NCBI RefSeq assembly: GCF_017743995.1
Contig: NZ_JAGHRB010000010.1
Span: forward strand, 1 to 64,000
Direction: 5' to 3'
Length of the DNA: 64,000 nucleotides
Origin: Ruegeria sp. R13_0
Lineage (GTDB): Bacteria; Pseudomonadota; Alphaproteobacteria; Rhodobacterales; Rhodobacteraceae
Positions 7,696-17,199 of this stretch are shown one piece after another. The position numbers were made by a program, and so were the translations under genes. Position 1 is the stretch's first letter. Every line of letters begins with the position of its first letter. The notes beneath the pieces are model-generated. The model made no database searches and had not been told where the DNA came from. It worked only from the letters and a program-made list of their open reading frames with translations.

Positions 7696-8667
7696 ATGGC
7701 AGGCCGTTCAGTCGTTGTAGGTGTCGGACATTATTTGCCCGAACGTGTTGTCCCGAATTCCGAGTTTGAACAGACTTTGGATACGACGGATGAATGGATC
7801 CGAACCCGGTCGGGCATCGAACGCCGCCACTTTGCTGCCGAAGGTGAAACTACCTCGGATTTGGCGACCAATGCCGCAAAAGCCGCCCTTGCAGACGCGG
7901 GGTTAGAGGCGGACGACATTGACGCCATCGTTCTTGCGACCTCGACCGCTGATCTGACCTTTCCTTCTGCAGCAACGATGGTTCAGGCCCGCCTTGGCAT
8001 GACCCGCGGCTTTGCCTTCGATGTGCAGGCCGTCTGCGCCGGATTCGTTTTCGCGCTGAGCAATGCAAACGCGCTGATCCTCTCGGGTCAGGCCAAACGC
8101 GTTCTGGTGATCGGGGCCGAGACATTCTCGCGAATCATGGACTGGACCGACCGCTCGACCTGCGTGTTGTTCGGCGACGGCGCAGGTGCCCTGATCCTTG
8201 AGGAACAAGACAGCGCCGGTACTTCAAACGATCGGGGCATTCTGGCAACAGATCTGAACTCGGACGGGCGGTATCAGGAATTGCTGTACGTGGACGGTGG
8301 CGTGTCAACGCAATCAACCGGTCACTTGCGCATGCAAGGCAATCAGGTCTTCCGCCATGCCGTTGAAAAGCTTGCCAAAACTGCCAACACCGCGCTGGAT
8401 CGCGCCGGGCTTGCGGCCTCGGACGTGGATTGGATCGTGCCGCATCAGGCCAATATCCGCATCATTCAGGGCACAGCCAAAAAGATGGGCCTGCCGATGG
8501 AGAATGTCGTGGTCACCGTACAGGATCACGGTAACACCTCGGCCGCGTCGATCCCTCTGGCCCTGTCGGTTGGCAAACAGCGCGGGCAAATCAAGCAAGG
8601 CGATCTGATCGTAACCGAAGCCATCGGCGGCGGGCTGGCTTGGGGCGCGGTTGTTCTGCGCTGGTAA
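7696..8667 (+). CDS. fabH: 3-oxoacyl-ACP synthase III (FabH)
   Basis: A 323-aa condensing enzyme that starts fatty acid synthesis by joining acetyl-CoA to malonyl-ACP. The catalytic triad is visible: Cys114 (QAVCAGFVFA), His250 (VPHQANIRI) and Asn280 (GNTSAASIP). It starts 21 bases after plsX. Full family length with no oddities. Confidence 0.95.
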   Translation: MAGRSVVVGVGHYLPERVVPNSEFEQTLDTTDEWIRTRSGIERRHFAAEGETTSDLATNAAKAALADAGLEADDIDAIVLATSTADLTFPSAATMVQARLGMTRGFAFDVQAVCAGFVFALSNANALILSGQAKRVLVIGAETFSRIMDWTDRSTCVLFGDGAGALILEEQDSAGTSNDRGILATDLNSDGRYQELLYVDGGVSTQSTGHLRMQGNQVFRHAVEKLAKTANTALDRAGLAASDVDWIVPHQANIRIIQGTAKKMGLPMENVVVTVQDHGNTSAASIPLALSVGKQRGQIKQGDLIVTEAIGGGLAWGAVVLRW

Positions 8668-8710
8668 CCGGCGCAATTCAGCTTACGCCCCCACCTGCAA
8701 TTCATTGATA

Positions 8711-8740
8711 TTGACAGTGAATTTGCCCCCGCCCTATGCT
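8711..8740 (+). promoter_or_regulatory. Sigma70-type promoter for ihfA
   Basis: TTGACA (8711-8716), an 18-base spacer and TATGCT (8735-8740) lie in the gap between fabH and ihfA, about 25 bases upstream of the ihfA start. Confidence 0.6.
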
Positions 8741-8763
8741 TTGACAGCAACAGGGGAAAAGGT

Positions 8764-9066
8764 ATGAGCGACAAAACACTGACCCGAATGGATCTAAGCG
8801 AAGCCGTCTTTCGTGAAGTTGGCCTATCACGCAACGAAAGCGCGCAGCTGGTGGAAAGCGTTCTGAACCACATGTCCGACGCGCTGGTGCGCGGTGAGCA
8901 GGTGAAGATTTCCTCATTCGGCACGTTCAGCGTTCGGGACAAAACCGCTCGTATCGGTCGCAACCCCAAAACCGGCGAAGAGGTTCCCATTCAACCCCGC
9001 CGCGTGCTGACTTTCCGTCCGTCGCACCTGATGAAGGATCGCGTCGCCGCCGGGAATCGCAAGTAA
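8764..9066 (+). CDS. ihfA: Integration host factor subunit alpha
   Basis: A 100-aa DNA-bending protein of the HU/IHF family. It has the IHF-alpha start ([19 protein letters not shown]), the [12 protein letters not shown] beta turn and the DNA-intercalating arm [20 protein letters not shown] with the key Pro. It pairs with IhfB (not in the window). A strong promoter at 8711 and a GGGGAAAAGG ribosome site precede it. The MerR gene follows after 18 bases, a conserved alphaproteobacterial pair. Confidence 0.95.
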   Translation: MSDKTLTRMDLSEAVFREVGLSRNESAQLVESVLNHMSDALVRGEQVKISSFGTFSVRDKTARIGRNPKTGEEVPIQPRRVLTFRPSHLMKDRVAAGNRK

Positions 9067-9084
9067 CCGTAGGACCTCGCGGAC

Positions 9085-9645
9085 ATGAGCAAATCTCCCG
9101 ACGCATTTCGCACCATAAGTGAAGTTGCGGATTGGCTCGGAGTACAAGCCCATGTCCTGCGCTTTTGGGAAAGCCGGTTTAGCCAGGTCAAGCCTGTGAA
9201 ACGGGCCGGAGGGCGTAGGTACTACCGCCCTAATGACATGCGTCTGCTGGGCGGTATCAAAAAGCTGCTGCACGAGGATGGGATCACCATCAAGGGCGTA
9301 CAGCGAATTTTGCGCGAACAGGGCGTTGCCCATGTCGCCGCGCTCTCGCCGTCTCTGGACGAGCCTGCGGTCGAGGAAACGGACAGCACCGTTGTCCCCT
9401 TTTCCGCCAAACCTGCCCCTCAGACCGAACAAATCCCGATGGACCTCGACGCACCGCAAGAGGCTGAGGCACCAGAGGAAAGCGCCGAACCAGCCGAGTT
9501 GGATGCCGCGCCTTTGGTTGGAGGCATCGCTTCACTGGCATGGAACAGGTCCGAATTCGACGATGAGCTACTCAGCCGTATCGCGCCCTTGGCCAAGGAT
9601 TTGCGCGCATGGTTGAACCGGGTGGAAACACGGGCGGCAGGATAG
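9085..9645 (+). CDS. MerR-family transcriptional regulator
   Basis: A 186-aa regulator. Residues 8-75 form a MerR winged helix ([19 protein letters not shown], then [21 protein letters not shown]). An acidic, low-complexity linker covers about residues 100-145 and a short conserved C-terminal segment ends the protein. There are no metal-binding cysteines, so it is not a metal sensor of the classical MerR type. It lies directly after ihfA. The inducer and target are unknown. Confidence 0.85.
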   Translation: MSKSPDAFRTISEVADWLGVQAHVLRFWESRFSQVKPVKRAGGRRYYRPNDMRLLGGIKKLLHEDGITIKGVQRILREQGVAHVAALSPSLDEPAVEETDSTVVPFSAKPAPQTEQIPMDLDAPQEAEAPEESAEPAELDAAPLVGGIASLAWNRSEFDDELLSRIAPLAKDLRAWLNRVETRAAG

Positions 9646-9705
9646 AAAAAAGGCAATGTTTTCCTCTTGCCCCTGCCGGGAAAACCGTTATGAACACTCC
9701 AACGT

Positions 9706-9782
9706 CGGGCTATGGCGCAGCCTGGTAGCGCGTCCGTCTGGGGGACGGAAGGTCGCAGGTTCGAGTCCTGCTAGCCCGACCA
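9706..9782 (+). tRNA. tRNA-Pro (anticodon GGG)
   Basis: A 77-nt cloverleaf. The acceptor arms CGGGCTA and TAGCCCG pair perfectly. The anticodon stem TCCGT/ACGGA closes the loop CTGGGGG, giving anticodon GGG at 9740-9742. The T arm is GCAGG-TTCGAGT-CCTGC and CCA is encoded at 9780-9782. The dCTP deaminase gene begins 16 bases later, so the two may share a transcript. Confidence 0.97.
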
Positions 9783-9798
9783 AATCACACCGACGTTT

Positions 9799-10923
9799 AT
9801 GGCAGACAGGCCAGATCCCGCTCTGGCATCAGGGGGGATCGAAATGACAGGTGTATGCCCAAACCAGCAGATCGAAGCGATGATCACACGCGGCGAGATC
9901 AGTGCCAGCCCGGATGTGATCCCGGCGCAGGTGCAACCCGCCAGCCTTGATCTTCGTTTGGGAACAGTGGCTTACCGCGTCCGCGCCTCGTTCTTGGCGG
10001 GCGAAGGGCGATCGGTCGCCGACCGTCTGGCCGAGTTCGAAATGCACCGGATCGATATCACTGACGGGGCCGTGTTGGAGAAAGGCTGCGTCTATCTCGT
10101 GCCGTTGATGGAATCACTCGCCCTACCAGCCGAGACCAGCGCGGTGGCGAATGCCAAAAGCTCAACCGGGCGATTGGACCTGCTGACGCGAACAATCACC
10201 GATGGCGGCACCGAGTTCGACCGGGTGCCCGCAGGCTACACCGGCCCGCTTTACGCTGAAATCTGCCCGCGCTCCTTCTCGGTACTTGTACGGCCCGGCA
10301 TGCGGCTGAACCAGATTCGCTTCCGCCAGGGTCAGGCCGTTCTGACCGATGCGGAATTGACCGCCCTGCACACCGAATCCCCGCTGGTCGATGGGCCTGC
10401 CGTTATTCAGGACGGTTTGGGCTTTTCCGTTGACCTGCAATTGCCTGATACCGATCTGGTCGGCTACCGCGCAAAACCGCATACCGGCGTGATTGATCTG
10501 GACCGGATCGGCGCATACGACCCGCAGGACTATTGGGAAGAGGTGCGCACGAGCGATGGCTGCATCATCCTCGATCCCGGCGCGTTCTATATCCTCGTCA
10601 GCCGGGAGGCGGTGCATATCCCACCCATGTACGCGGCAGAAATGGCCCCCTATCTGGCCATGGTCGGTGAGTTCCGTGTTCACTATGCGGGCTTCTTCGA
10701 CCCCGGCTTTGGCCACGCGGCCGCAGGGGGTGCTGGATCGCGCGGTGTCCTTGAGGTTCGCTGCCACGAAGCCCCGTTCGTGCTGGAACACGGTCAGGTC
10801 GTAGGGCGCTTGGTCTATGAGAAGATGTCCGAAATGCCCACGCAGCTATATGGCGCGGGCATTGCCTCGAACTATCAGGGACAGGGACTGAAACTGTCCA
10901 AACACTTCAAGGCGGCTACCTAA
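9799..10923 (+). CDS. dcd: 2'-deoxycytidine 5'-triphosphate deaminase, long two-domain form
   Basis: It deaminates dCTP to dUTP for dTTP synthesis. The protein is about 374 aa, twice the length of E. coli Dcd, and appears to hold two dUTPase-fold units: residues 20-190 with the motif NAKSSTGRLDLLTR near 116-129, and a second half with HYAGFFDPGFGH and EVRCHEAPFVLEHGQ near 300-345. This long form is known from alphaproteobacteria. The start is uncertain: ATG at 9799 has no ribosome site, while ATG at 9844 follows AGGGGGGA. The stop overlaps the stop of the opposite-strand gene by three bases. Confidence 0.85.
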   Translation: MADRPDPALASGGIEMTGVCPNQQIEAMITRGEISASPDVIPAQVQPASLDLRLGTVAYRVRASFLAGEGRSVADRLAEFEMHRIDITDGAVLEKGCVYLVPLMESLALPAETSAVANAKSSTGRLDLLTRTITDGGTEFDRVPAGYTGPLYAEICPRSFSVLVRPGMRLNQIRFRQGQAVLTDAELTALHTESPLVDGPAVIQDGLGFSVDLQLPDTDLVGYRAKPHTGVIDLDRIGAYDPQDYWEEVRTSDGCIILDPGAFYILVSREAVHIPPMYAAEMAPYLAMVGEFRVHYAGFFDPGFGHAAAGGAGSRGVLEVRCHEAPFVLEHGQVVGRLVYEKMSEMPTQLYGAGIASNYQGQGLKLSKHFKAAT

Positions 10924-11138
10924 AACCGCATGAACCGCCGCATCTGACGGGTCATCTGCTTGGCCTGTTTTATACTCTGCGACTGGGCCGGCCCCGGTTT
11001 CCCTTTTGGATGGCTATCGTCCGCATCCGACGAACCGCCCATACGGCTGGCCATATTAAACCCCTTGTCGATGCCTTTGTTGACAAGTCGGCGCATGACC
11101 TGGCGAACGATCATGTCGATGATCCGATTTGCATTCAT
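10920..11138 (-). CDS. Small conserved basic protein, 72 aa, unknown function
   Basis: I do not recognise a function. The 72 residues start MNANRIIDMIVRQVMRRLVN and end with QMTRQMRRFMRF, giving two Arg/Met-rich amphipathic stretches around a polar middle. There is no signal peptide, cysteine or long hydrophobic run. It lies downstream of scpB on the same strand with a 64-base gap, so it may be the last gene of the argS-scpB operon. The TAG stop overlaps the dcd stop tail to tail. Confidence 0.55.
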   Translation of the reverse strand: MNANRIIDMIVRQVMRRLVNKGIDKGFNMASRMGGSSDADDSHPKGKPGPAQSQSIKQAKQMTRQMRRFMRF

Positions 11139-11202
11139 TGCTCAACTCCGTTTCCTGCGCCTCAACATAGGGTATCTATGCGGCGACAAAAGGGCTGTTT
11201 GA

Positions 11203-11853
11203 TCACTCTTCCTCGAAGAGTTCGGTCTGATCTTCGTCAACTTCGTCCTCGCGCCCCTCACCCATTGGGATAGCACCCGGGGGTGGGCGGTTTTCCAACA
11301 ATCCAGCGGCGCGCAATTCCTTGAGGCCCGGCAGGTCGCGGGCGTTTTCCAGCCCGAAATGATCCAAAAACTCGGGTGTGACGACAAAGGTCACCGGGCG
11401 GCCCGGCGTCATGCGGCGGCGGCCCAGCCGGATCCACTCCATCTCTAGCAATTGGTCGATTGTCCCACGTGAGACGGAGACCCCGCGAATCTCTTCGATC
11501 TCGGCCCGCGTGCAGGGCTGGTGATAGGCCACGATGGCCAGCGTTTCGATCGCCGCACGGCTCAGCTTGCGGGTCTCAACCGTCTCTTTCTGCATCAGAA
11601 AGCCAAGGTCAGGGGCAGTCCGGATCGCCCATGCCTCTCCCACCTTGACCACGCGTACACCGCGGCCCTCATAACGTTTCTGAAGCAACTCAACGGCTTG
11701 CGCGGCATTGCTACCATGCGGCATCCGCGCCTCAAGATCGGCATTCGTAACCGGTGCGGCGCTGGCAAACAGCACCGCCTCGACCATCCGCTCCTGCTCG
11801 GCCAATGGGGGCGCTTCGAACAGGGTGCCGGTTTCTTCGGGGGCGTCAGTCAC
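11203..11853 (-). CDS. scpB: Segregation and condensation protein B
   Basis: A 216-aa winged-helix protein that binds ScpA and SMC to compact and segregate the chromosome. Recognisable parts are ERMVEAVLFASAAPV near residue 20, AIETLAIVAYHQPCTRAEIEEIRGVS and GRPVTFVVTPEFLDHFGL. I chose the GTG at 11853, which overlaps the scpA stop by eight bases and has AAGAGGA 9 bases upstream; the ATG at 11889 lies deep inside scpA. The acidic tail (EDEVDEDQTELFEEE) is common in the family. Confidence 0.9.
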   Translation of the reverse strand: MTDAPEETGTLFEAPPLAEQERMVEAVLFASAAPVTNADLEARMPHGSNAAQAVELLQKRYEGRGVRVVKVGEAWAIRTAPDLGFLMQKETVETRKLSRAAIETLAIVAYHQPCTRAEIEEIRGVSVSRGTIDQLLEMEWIRLGRRRMTPGRPVTFVVTPEFLDHFGLENARDLPGLKELRAAGLLENRPPPGAIPMGEGREDEVDEDQTELFEEE

Positions 11854-12640
11854 GGGTCTCGGTCCTCTTGCGCAGATGGATCGGGGCAAAACTGTCGCTT
11901 TGCTTGATCTCCATATGTCCTTCTTTCACCAGCTCCAGCGAGGCTGCAAAGGTTGCCGCCGTGGCCGAGCGTCGCCGCACCGGATCACCGTCCCATCCGT
12001 CGGGCAGATAGGTCTCCATATCGGTCCAGGCACCGGCAAACCCGATCAGAGGGCGCATACGTTCCAGCGCCTGCTCCATCGTGAACACCGAGTCGCGGTC
12101 CATCACAAAGGGGCGGAATTCATCGCGGGTGCGGATGCGCGCGTAGCCCTGCATCAGGTCCAACAACGTAGCCGAATAGGTAACAGTCCGTATGCGGGTG
12201 ACGTCTTCGGCCTGCCCGCGCTTGAAGAAATCACGCCCTAGCTGGTCCCGCGCCATAAGCCGGGCGGCGGCATCGCGCATCGCCTGCAGTCGCTCAAGCT
12301 GAAACGCCAAGTGGGCTGCGAGTTCCTCGCCCGACGGTCCCTCGTCATCCGGGTCAGGCGGCAGCAGGAGGCGGGATTTGAGAAAGGCCAGCCAAGCGGC
12401 CATCACCAGATAGTCGGCGGCCAGTTCGATCCGCAGCGCGCGCGCCTTTTCGACAAAAGCCAGATATTGCTGCGCCAGCGCCAAAACCGAGATCTTGCGC
12501 AGGTCGACCTTTTGCGTCCGCGATAGGGTCAGGAGCACATCCAACGGGCCCTCGAACCCGTCGACGTCAACGATCAGCGCTTCGGCTGCCAGCCGGTCGG
12601 CGACCGAAACCGGATCTTCGCTGAAAAGATTATCGTTCAT
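11846..12640 (-). CDS. scpA: Segregation and condensation protein A
   Basis: A 264-aa kleisin that bridges SMC heads. The family signature FEGPLDVLLTLSRTQKVDLRKISVLALAQQYL covers residues 29-60, shown here in parts as FEGPLDVLL and KVDLRKIS. YLVMAAWLAFLKSRLLLP near 75-92 is also typical, and the C-terminal winged helix ends at LVKEGHMEIKQ. The start overlaps the 3' end of nagZ by 11 bases, and the stop overlaps the scpB start, so translation is probably coupled. Confidence 0.92.
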   Translation of the reverse strand: MNDNLFSEDPVSVADRLAAEALIVDVDGFEGPLDVLLTLSRTQKVDLRKISVLALAQQYLAFVEKARALRIELAADYLVMAAWLAFLKSRLLLPPDPDDEGPSGEELAAHLAFQLERLQAMRDAAARLMARDQLGRDFFKRGQAEDVTRIRTVTYSATLLDLMQGYARIRTRDEFRPFVMDRDSVFTMEQALERMRPLIGFAGAWTDMETYLPDGWDGDPVRRRSATAATFAASLELVKEGHMEIKQSDSFAPIHLRKRTETRD

Positions 12641-13637
12641 ATACCTGCCCGCCCATTAGGGCAGATAGTTCAGCCTCAGTGGCCTCGATGTCAAGTTCGG
12701 CGGGCTTTTTGCGCATGGCCAAGGCCCGATCTGCGCGGGCCCGCGCCGCCTCGGTCATCTGGCCTGCGGCCTGAAGCACATCACGACGCTCGGCGAAGCT
12801 GCCGTTGCAGTGCAATACGACATCGCAGCCCGCCTGCAAGGCCTGTACCGCGCGCTCGGGCACCGACCCGCTGAGTGCCTTCATGGTGATATCGTCGGTC
12901 ATGACTAGCCCGTCAAAGCCGATCACCTCGCGGATGACCTTTATCATCGGGGCCGAGATCGTGGCCGGAGTCGGATCGATCTGTTCGAACACCAGATGAG
13001 CGGTCATCGCCATCGGCAGGTCGTTCAGAGCCTTGAACGGGGCGAAATCGGTCTGCGTCAGCTCTTCGAGCGTCAGGTCGACGCGCGGCAGGTCGAAATG
13101 TGTGTCCAGCGTGGCCCGACCGTGACCGGGCATGTGCTTAACGACGGGCAATACGCCGCCATCCAGATGCCCCTGCGCAACGGCCCGCCCCAGTTGAGCG
13201 ATGCTATCTGCATCACTGCCGTAGCAGCGGTTACGTAGAAAGGCGTGGGTTTCCGGGCGCGCGACATCCACCATCGGCGCGCAGTTGCTGTCGATCCCGA
13301 GCTCAAAGAGCTCATGCGCAATCAGGCGATAGCGCAGGTACATGGCGTGTTCGGCCTGCTCTCCGGCCCGTTCGGCGTGATCGAGCGGCGGCATCCATTC
13401 GCGCGCCAGAGGGGCGCGCAGACGTTGAACACGGCCTCCCTCCTGATCAATCGTGATAGGGCAATTCCGCCCGACGGCCTCGCGAAAGTCATCGCACAAG
13501 GCGCGGACCTGATCGGCGCTTTCGATGTTGCGGGCAAACAGGATGAACCCAAACGGGTTCATCTCGCGGAACAGGGCCCTTTCGTCATCGGTTAGCCGCA
13601 GCGATTCTGCGTCAGAAATCGCGGCTCCGAACGTCAC
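12630..13637 (-). CDS. nagZ: Beta-N-acetylhexosaminidase NagZ
   Basis: A 335-aa family 3 glycosidase that removes N-acetylglucosamine from recycled muropeptides in the cytoplasm. The motif KHMPGHGRATLDTH (167-180) carries the His/Asp catalytic loop, and the nucleophile is Asp248 in MTDDI. The start is a GTG at 13637 that overlaps the upstream TGA (GTGA). It lies between the SPOR gene and scpA, an order common in Rhodobacterales. Confidence 0.93.
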   Translation of the reverse strand: MTFGAAISDAESLRLTDDERALFREMNPFGFILFARNIESADQVRALCDDFREAVGRNCPITIDQEGGRVQRLRAPLAREWMPPLDHAERAGEQAEHAMYLRYRLIAHELFELGIDSNCAPMVDVARPETHAFLRNRCYGSDADSIAQLGRAVAQGHLDGGVLPVVKHMPGHGRATLDTHFDLPRVDLTLEELTQTDFAPFKALNDLPMAMTAHLVFEQIDPTPATISAPMIKVIREVIGFDGLVMTDDITMKALSGSVPERAVQALQAGCDVVLHCNGSFAERRDVLQAAGQMTEAARARADRALAMRKKPAELDIEATEAELSALMGGQVYER

Positions 13638-14689
13638 CTGACGGCCACCGGGATACAGTCGGCCCCTTGCGCAACGAGCGCCGCGCAGAACTGGCGCGAG
13701 TCGCTCAGGTCATCAAAGCCAAGCACACGCAACCGGTAGAAGGTGCGACCGCCGCTTGAGGTTTTCTGGATAACGCGCTGTTTTCCATCCATATACTCAC
13801 CGAACTGACCGTTCAGACGCGCCCATTCGGACTTGGCGACATCCGCGCTCTCAAAAGCGCCAAGCTGCGCCAGACGCGTGCCTTTGCTCAGCGTGTCAGG
13901 GTCTACATCCAACCCAACGGCGGATTTGACGGCCGCGTTGATCGCTGCCTCAGACGTATCGGTGACCACCGCGCGGCGGGCCGGACGGGTCTGCGGGCGC
14001 AATGAGCGGCGCACACCCGGAAGCTCGGCAATGGCCGGATCCGGCAGGGCCGCGGCGAAATCCGCCGGGTCAATCGCCGGCTCTTCCTCGGGCGTCACCA
14101 GAGACGCCAGCTGCACGCCATCCTCAGATTGTTCATCATTGGCACGAGCTGCCTCGCCTGCGAGTTCGGCGACCAGAGCGTCCACTGCGTTCTGCCGCAG
14201 GGCCGCGGCCTCTTCGTTCGAGATCGGCTCTTCGACGACATGGACAGCTTTAGTGGGCTTCAATTCACCAGCGGGCAGGTCCTCATCCGTCAGTGAGACC
14301 GGACGCGGGGCCAGGATCAGGCGATCCGCAGGGGCCGCAGCCGAGCCTTCGGCAGCAACCGCATTCACGGCCAGACCCTGATGATCTGCGGGGCGTCCGC
14401 CCGGATTTTCGGGCTGAATGCGCATCGGGCCTTCGGCGGCGCGGACAACAGGCACGCCGCTGACATCGCGCATCACCAGCTTGTAGCTCCAAATTCCGAT
14501 CCCGGCGACCAGCGCCAGAGAGGCGACCGCCCCCAGCACGTTCATCGCCTTGCCGACGCCAAAACCGCTGCGCGGCGCGGCATGGTCGGCCATCTCGTCG
14601 GGGTAATCATACCCATCATCGGCATAGGATTGATTCGGGTAATGCATCTGCCCGGGGCTTTGATGCCCCGAGTAATCGTAACTCGTCAT
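13634..14689 (-). CDS. SPOR-domain envelope protein
   Basis: A 351-aa membrane-anchored protein. Residues 1-45 are a cytoplasmic Tyr/Asp-rich tail, 48-68 a single membrane helix (NVLGAVASLALVAGIGIW), 75-260 a Pro/Ala/Glu-rich periplasmic linker, and 265-350 a SPOR domain (TRLAQLGAFESADVAKSEW, FYRLRVLGFDDLSDSRQFC). SPOR domains bind peptidoglycan stripped of stem peptides at the division septum. It is downstream of argS and overlaps nagZ by four bases. Confidence 0.85.
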   Translation of the reverse strand: MTSYDYSGHQSPGQMHYPNQSYADDGYDYPDEMADHAAPRSGFGVGKAMNVLGAVASLALVAGIGIWSYKLVMRDVSGVPVVRAAEGPMRIQPENPGGRPADHQGLAVNAVAAEGSAAAPADRLILAPRPVSLTDEDLPAGELKPTKAVHVVEEPISNEEAAALRQNAVDALVAELAGEAARANDEQSEDGVQLASLVTPEEEPAIDPADFAAALPDPAIAELPGVRRSLRPQTRPARRAVVTDTSEAAINAAVKSAVGLDVDPDTLSKGTRLAQLGAFESADVAKSEWARLNGQFGEYMDGKQRVIQKTSSGGRTFYRLRVLGFDDLSDSRQFCAALVAQGADCIPVAVR

Positions 14690-14776
14690 GTCCGCCTCAC
14701 CGCCCGATTGCGCCTGAAATTAAGGCGCGCGGGTCATTTCTTGTCTGCCTCAGACCGGCGGTTCGGGCGGTATTGG

Positions 14777-16522
14777 TTACCGCATCTCCTGCGCCGGAGT
14801 AACGCCAAGAATACCCAAGCCTGCTGAAATCACAACAGAAACGGCACGAGCCAAGGCGATTTTCGACTGGCTTGTGGCAACATCGCCATCCTGGATGAAA
14901 CGCAACTGAGTTTCTTCGTTGCCCTTATTCCACAGAGCGTGAAAATCCCCTGCCAATTCATATAGATAGAACGCGACGCGGTGTGGCTCGTTGGTGCGGG
15001 CCGCGATCTCAATCAAGCGTGGCCATTCGGCCAGTTTCTTGGCCACAGCCAGCTCAGAGGTATGGTCGATCTTGCCCAGATCCGCGCCCACAAGGGTCGC
15101 ATCGTCGGCAGCAATCCCGGCCTCGGCCGCGCGGCGCAGCACGCTCATGACGCGGGCATGGGCGTATTGCACGTAGAACACGGGGTTCTCACGGCTTTGC
15201 TCCAGCACCTTGTCGAAATCGAAATCCAACGGCGCGTCGTTCTTGCGGGTCAGCATTACGAAACGGGTCACATCCGGGCCCACCTGATCGACCACATCGC
15301 GCAGGGTGACAAAGTTCCCGGCCCGCTTGGACATCTTGAACGGCTCGCCATTTTTCCACAGTTTCACCAGCTGGGTGAGCTTGATATCCAGCGGCACCTT
15401 GCCGTCAGACAGCGCCGAAACAGCTGCCTTCATCCGTTTGACATAGCCACCATGATCCGCGCCAAACACGTCAATCAGCGCGTCAAAACCACGGCTGACC
15501 TTATCATAGTGATAGGCGATATCCGGGGCGAAATAGGTCCAGGCACCATCCGATTTCTTGACCGGGCGGTCGACGTCATCGCCATGTTCGGTCGATTTGA
15601 ACAGGGTCTGCTCGCGCGGTTCCCAATCCTCGGGCTTTTTGCCTTTGGGCGGCTCCAGTACGCCTTCATAGATCAGGCCCTTGTCGGTCAGCGACTGCAG
15701 CGCAGCCTCGATCCGGCCCGTTCCGTAGAGGGATTTCTCCGAGAAGAACACATCCATCTCAACGCCCAGCGCCTTCAGGTCGGCGCGGATCAGGTCCATC
15801 ATCGCGTCGGTGGCGAAGTTGCGCAGATCTTCCAGCCATTCGTTCTCGGGCTTGTCGATCAGGCTGTCGCCATATTTCTCTTTCAGCGCCTCGCCGATCG
15901 GGATCAGGTAGTCACCGGGATAGAGACCCTCGGCAATCTCGGGGCTCAGACCATTGGCTTCGCGGTAGCGTTCATAGGCCGAGCGCGCCAACACATCCAC
16001 CTGCGCGCCACCGTCGTTGATGTAATACTCACGCGTCACGTCATGACCCGAATAGGCCAGCAAACTCGCCAGAGCATCCCCGAACACCGCGCCCCGCGTG
16101 TGGCCCACATGCAGCGGCCCGGTCGGGTTGGCTGAGACATATTCCACGTTGACCTTCTGCCCCTGCCCCATGGTCGAACGGCCATAGTCCGTGCCCATCT
16201 CCAACACGCGTGCCAGAACACCCTGCCAGACCGTTGCGGCCAGACGCAAGTTCAGGAACCCCGGCCCCGCAACCTCGGCGCTGGTGATCCGGTCGTCGGC
16301 AGCCAGCTTGACCGCCAAAGCGTCCGCAATGTCGCGCGGCTTCATCTTCGCGGGCTTCGCCAGCACCATCGCCGCATTAGTCGCCATATCGCCATGCGCG
16401 GCATCGCGCGGCGGCTCGACCGCGACGTTGTCAAAGCTCAACCCCTCGGGCAGCGCGCCTTCGGACTGCATCTGCGCCAACGCGTCCAGTACAAGACCGC
16501 GGATCTCGGAAAACAGGTTCAT
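14777..16522 (-). CDS. argS: Arginyl-tRNA synthetase
   Basis: A 581-aa class I synthetase that charges tRNA-Arg. The ATG at 16522 ([10 protein letters not shown]) has AAGGA 8 bases upstream; the open frame continues to 16777 but that part is antisense to the next gene. HVGH (138-141, in [13 protein letters not shown]) is the HIGH motif, and [15 protein letters not shown] contains KMSK. The C-terminal DALR anticodon-binding domain is complete. It is the first gene of the minus-strand SPOR-nagZ-scpA-scpB cluster. Confidence 0.96.
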   Translation of the reverse strand: MNLFSEIRGLVLDALAQMQSEGALPEGLSFDNVAVEPPRDAAHGDMATNAAMVLAKPAKMKPRDIADALAVKLAADDRITSAEVAGPGFLNLRLAATVWQGVLARVLEMGTDYGRSTMGQGQKVNVEYVSANPTGPLHVGHTRGAVFGDALASLLAYSGHDVTREYYINDGGAQVDVLARSAYERYREANGLSPEIAEGLYPGDYLIPIGEALKEKYGDSLIDKPENEWLEDLRNFATDAMMDLIRADLKALGVEMDVFFSEKSLYGTGRIEAALQSLTDKGLIYEGVLEPPKGKKPEDWEPREQTLFKSTEHGDDVDRPVKKSDGAWTYFAPDIAYHYDKVSRGFDALIDVFGADHGGYVKRMKAAVSALSDGKVPLDIKLTQLVKLWKNGEPFKMSKRAGNFVTLRDVVDQVGPDVTRFVMLTRKNDAPLDFDFDKVLEQSRENPVFYVQYAHARVMSVLRRAAEAGIAADDATLVGADLGKIDHTSELAVAKKLAEWPRLIEIAARTNEPHRVAFYLYELAGDFHALWNKGNEETQLRFIQDGDVATSQSKIALARAVSVVISAGLGILGVTPAQEMR

Positions 16523-16653
16523 TTCGGATGTCCTTTTGCTTGCCCGGCGGTTTACCACGCAAAGCGTCAAGGTCAATGGAAGGCATCGGTTTGGGCTTGG
16601 ATTGTCCACGAACACAGCTAATTTGGGCAGGATTGCAAAACCGGAGACGACCC

Positions 16654-17199
16654 ATGCGCCTAGTCCTGCCCCTTGTTCTTGCCCTAGCGACACCCGTATG
16701 GGCCGAGATGCCTGCGCCCAAGGGCCACGTTCTGCTGACATTGGGCGGCGCGGTCTCTGAGACCAACCTGCCAGCACGCGGCGAGAATGACGGCGGTCTG
16801 CTTGGGTATCTGGAGGTCACGCATAACGGAGCTGCCGGTTTCGACACCGCGATGCTGGACTCGCTTGATCAGACCGAAATCACAATCCCCTACGGCCCCG
16901 AAGGCGACAAACGCGAGATCACGTTCTCTGGCCCTCTTCTGTCGGCCGTGATGTCAATGGCCGGAGCCGAAGGGAAAACCGCCAATCCCATGGCACTGGA
17001 CGGGTATCAGGCCGAGATTCCTTGGAGCAGTATTGAGGCCCACAATCCGATCGTCGCGACCCATGCGGATGGCAGCCCAATGGGCATCGGTGGCTACGGC
17101 CCAACCATGATCGTGTTCCCTCCAACCGACGACGCTGATCTGGCGGCGGAACAGGCCGGTCAACAGGTTTGGGCGCTGGCCTATATAGGGATCGAATAG
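16654..17199 (+). CDS. Exported oxidoreductase molybdopterin-binding-fold protein
   Basis: A 181-aa protein with a signal peptide ([18 protein letters not shown]) and one domain resembling the sulfite-oxidase type molybdopterin fold: [10 protein letters not shown] near the start, [14 protein letters not shown], and [21 protein letters not shown]. There is no cysteine where the molybdenum ligand would be, so it is unlikely to be an active molybdoenzyme. It could be a binding or chaperone-like relative. The start at 16654 follows GGAGA. It diverges from argS; many Roseobacter genomes carry similar short proteins. Confidence 0.6.
   Translation: MRLVLPLVLALATPVWAEMPAPKGHVLLTLGGAVSETNLPARGENDGGLLGYLEVTHNGAAGFDTAMLDSLDQTEITIPYGPEGDKREITFSGPLLSAVMSMAGAEGKTANPMALDGYQAEIPWSSIEAHNPIVATHADGSPMGIGGYGPTMIVFPPTDDADLAAEQAGQQVWALAYIGIE

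Noticed and set aside
14981..16135. 384-codon plus-strand frame inside argS
   Set aside because: Antisense shadow of a strongly conserved synthetase in GC-rich DNA; no recognisable motifs.
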